This document shows, in pieces, positions 62,277 to 64,000 of a stretch of 64,000 nt of DNA. Numbering within the stretch: the stretch's first letter is position 1; every line of letters starts with the position of its first letter. Both the position numbers and the translations under genes were made by a program. The stretch covers positions 930,001 to 994,000 of the forward strand of contig NZ_JADPZX010000001.1 of NCBI RefSeq assembly GCF_015712165.1, read 5' to 3'. The notes beneath the pieces were generated by a model, which searched no databases, was not told the origin of the DNA, and saw only the letters and a list, made by a program, of their open reading frames with translations. Origin of the DNA: Streptomyces spinoverrucosus. GTDB taxonomy: Bacteria; Actinomycetota; Actinomycetes; Streptomycetales; Streptomycetaceae.

Positions 62277-63347
62277 ATGTCCGCAAGACATGTCCTCGCC
62301 GGCCTGACCCTGGTGCCGGTGCTCGCCGTCCCGACGGCCGCCCACGCGACACCGACGGACGGTCCCGGCGCGTTCTCCCACAAGGCGCGCTTCGACCTGC
62401 AGGCCCACCGCGGCGGCCTCGGTATGACGACCGAGAGCACCCTGGAAGGGTTCGGCAAGGCGCTGCGGCTGGGGGTGTCCACGCTGGAGCTGGACACCCA
62501 GGTCACCAAGGACCGCAAGGTCGTCGTGACGCACGACCGGCAGGTCAGCGCGCAGAAGTGCCGGGACACGGCGCCGGTGGTGCCGGGCGACCCGATGTAC
62601 CCGTACGTCGGCAAGTACATCAAGGACCTGACGCTGGCGCAGATCAGGACGATGGACTGCGGCTATCAGCAGCTTCCGGGGCACCCCGAGCAGGAGCGGA
62701 TCGAGGGCGCCCGGATGGTCGAGCTCCGCGACGTGCTGAACCTGGTCAAGCGTTACAAGGCCCGGCAGGTCACGCTCAACATCGAGACGAAGGTCGAGGC
62801 GGGCGCGCCCGAGCAGACCGCGCCGCGTGAGCTGTTCGTGCGCCGGGTGTTCGAGGAGATCCGCGCCTCGGGCCTGGAGCGCCAGGTCACCGTCCAGTCC
62901 TTCGACTGGGGTGCGCTGAAGGCGATGCACAAGCTGGCGCCGAGATGGCCGCTGGTCGCCCTGACCAACTACGACTTCCTCCAGGTCGGCAAGCCCGGCG
63001 CCTCCCCGTGGCTCGGCGGCATCGACGCCGACGACTACGACGGCGACTTCGTGAAGGCCGCCGCGACCGTCCCCGGCGTCAGGGCCCTCTCCCCCAACTA
63101 CGGCTTCCCGCAGAACGGCAAGATCGGCGACCCGGGATTCCGCTTCTACCCGGACCGCACGATGATCGACGAGGCGCACGCCCGGGGCCTGAAGGTCGTC
63201 CCGTGGACCTGCGACGACCCGGCCACGGTGGAGGCGCTGATGGACATGGGCGTCGACGGCATCATCACCAACTACCCCGACCGCGTCCGCCAGATCATGG
63301 CCGACCGCGGGATGCGACTGCCGAAGCCGTACTTCCCACGCCTCTGA
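62277..63347 (+). CDS. Secreted glycerophosphodiester phosphodiesterase
   Basis: A 356-residue GDPD enzyme with a Sec signal peptide (VLAGLTLVPVLAVPTAAHA, cleaved near 24). The active-site motif is LQAHRGGLGMTTESTLEGF (His near 45), then STLELDTQVTKDRKVVVTHD with the metal-ligand Glu and Asp; the barrel ends in LKVVPWTCDDPATVEALMDM and VDGIITNYPDRV. It frees glycerol-3-phosphate from phospholipid head groups or teichoic acids outside the cell, useful under phosphate limitation. ATG at 62277 follows TGAGG. Confidence 0.9.
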   Translation: MSARHVLAGLTLVPVLAVPTAAHATPTDGPGAFSHKARFDLQAHRGGLGMTTESTLEGFGKALRLGVSTLELDTQVTKDRKVVVTHDRQVSAQKCRDTAPVVPGDPMYPYVGKYIKDLTLAQIRTMDCGYQQLPGHPEQERIEGARMVELRDVLNLVKRYKARQVTLNIETKVEAGAPEQTAPRELFVRRVFEEIRASGLERQVTVQSFDWGALKAMHKLAPRWPLVALTNYDFLQVGKPGASPWLGGIDADDYDGDFVKAAATVPGVRALSPNYGFPQNGKIGDPGFRFYPDRTMIDEAHARGLKVVPWTCDDPATVEALMDMGVDGIITNYPDRVRQIMADRGMRLPKPYFPRL

Positions 63348-63799
63348 CGTACCGGGGGCGGAGCACCGTGCCGTCCCCTCCGGGGCAGGGTCAGCACCAG
63401 GTCACCCTGCCGCCCGATGAGACCGTCACCCTGCTGCCGCGTATCGTCACCGCCGACGGACGGGACCCTGCGGGGCCTGCCCGTCGTGGCACGGATCGGG
63501 CTGGGGGACGACCTGAGGGGTCGGCGCTCGTGAGAGCACGGGGAGGGCTGCCCCGCTCCGGACGCGGCCTCCTGATCGCCGTATGGCATGATGTCGCCGC
63601 AGCCGATCATGGCCGATGACCAGCGCCGCGACGCCGACCACGGGCCCGAGGGTGGGGGAAGAGCCCACGAGCCGTGCGCGCGGCGCTGTCGTATGCATAC
63701 GGCAACCCCCTAGCCGATGGGCGTCGGGTGGGCCGTTGGCTTCGCGACATGTGTGGCATGCACAGTCGCAGCCGACTCCCACCTGAAAGGGCATGCCCC
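63348..63799. other. Intergenic stretch without a clear gene
   Basis: 452 bases between the GDPD gene and the next secreted protein. No convincing frame, repeat or strong hairpin is seen. Confidence 0.4.
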
Positions 63800-64000
63800 A
63801 TGCAGTTCCGAACGGCACGGCGCTGGTTGTTCGGCGGGGCTACGACCGCCTTCGTGGTCGCCGTCACAATCGCCGCGAGCGTGGAGACCGAGCCGACCGC
63901 GCGGCCGACCGACGTGGCGGCCGCAGGGAAGCTGCCGCTGGGACCCGCCATCCTGACGGAGACCCGCACCTCCCGGCAGATCGCTCCGGGTGTGACACAC
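63800..64000 (+). CDS. Start of a secreted protein, possibly phosphodiester glycosidase family (cut by window)
   Basis: 67 residues are visible from ATG 63800, which has AAAGGG upstream. A signal peptide (basic MQFRTARRWL, then hydrophobic GGATTAFVVAVTIAAS) is followed by LPLGPAILTETRTSRQIAPG. That last segment resembles the mature N-terminus of actinobacterial phosphodiester glycosidase-family proteins, as I recall, but too little is visible to be sure. Confidence 0.55.
   Translation, partial: MQFRTARRWLFGGATTAFVVAVTIAASVETEPTARPTDVAAAGKLPLGPAILTETRTSRQIAPGVTH

Overview
The window is high-GC actinobacterial DNA, almost certainly from a Streptomyces chromosome. The reasons are the strong G/C bias at third codon positions, frequent GTG and TTG starts, many ATGA/GTGA stop-start overlaps, a WhiJ-type regulatory triad (ATP-binding protein, XRE/DUF5753, DUF397) and many TetR, MFS, Tat and lipoprotein genes. 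I see no tRNA, rRNA or CRISPR array.

Layout. 1-4.5 kb: quinate/shikimate catabolism (dehydratase, shikimate dehydrogenase, TetR repressor with two palindromes, MHS transporter). 4.7-8.8 kb: two drug-type MFS exporters, one paired with a TetR gene that has two operators and no visible ribosome binding site. 8.9-13.4 kb: a serine hydrolase, then a three-gene operon of two saccharopine-dehydrogenase-like enzymes and a FAD amine oxidase. 13.5-20.7 kb: a pterin-like cluster built round a GTP cyclohydrolase II with Met120, the residue reported for the FAPy-forming Streptomyces variant. It also holds a creatininase-type hydrolase, a zinc-less PTPS homologue, a glycosyltransferase, a methyltransferase, a flippase-like membrane protein, a dehydrogenase and a CDP-alcohol phosphotransferase.

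21-30.3 kb is mobile or decayed: a DndB/DGQHR-like remnant and an HsdR remnant that have both lost their 5' ends at one point, the WhiJ triad, then three overlapping tyrosine-recombinase genes (the middle one frameshifted and without the catalytic Arg) and a TnpC-like coiled-coil gene. 30.3-45.2 kb is accessory redox/metal/lipid DNA: a CueR-like MerR gene with a thiol-fold target, then a set of genes whose promoters share a GTGAG-N4-CTCAC palindrome centred near -42. A Crp/Fnr-family regulator is encoded inside this set. The set includes a Tes/MJ0619-like radical SAM enzyme, a methyltransferase, MauE- and MerT-like membrane proteins, DUF3179, SRPBCC and a second CDP-alcohol phosphotransferase. 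TlpA, CcdA and SulP genes follow.

45.6-54.5 kb looks like a defence/stress patch: two membrane-anchored Mrr-type nucleases (one frameshifted), a Ser/Thr kinase, a UvrD-type helicase with a RelE-like N-terminus, an RNA-end-processing fusion protein, an AAA-ATPase scrap and a Fic pair. 54.7-61.3 kb is a beta-1,3-glucan locus (GH55, sugar ABC transporter, GH1). The window ends with a nucleotidyltransferase, a secreted glycerophosphodiesterase and the start of a secreted protein.

The strongest candidates for undescribed biology are the local Crp/Fnr regulon round the Tes-like radical SAM operon and the FAPy-type pterin cluster.
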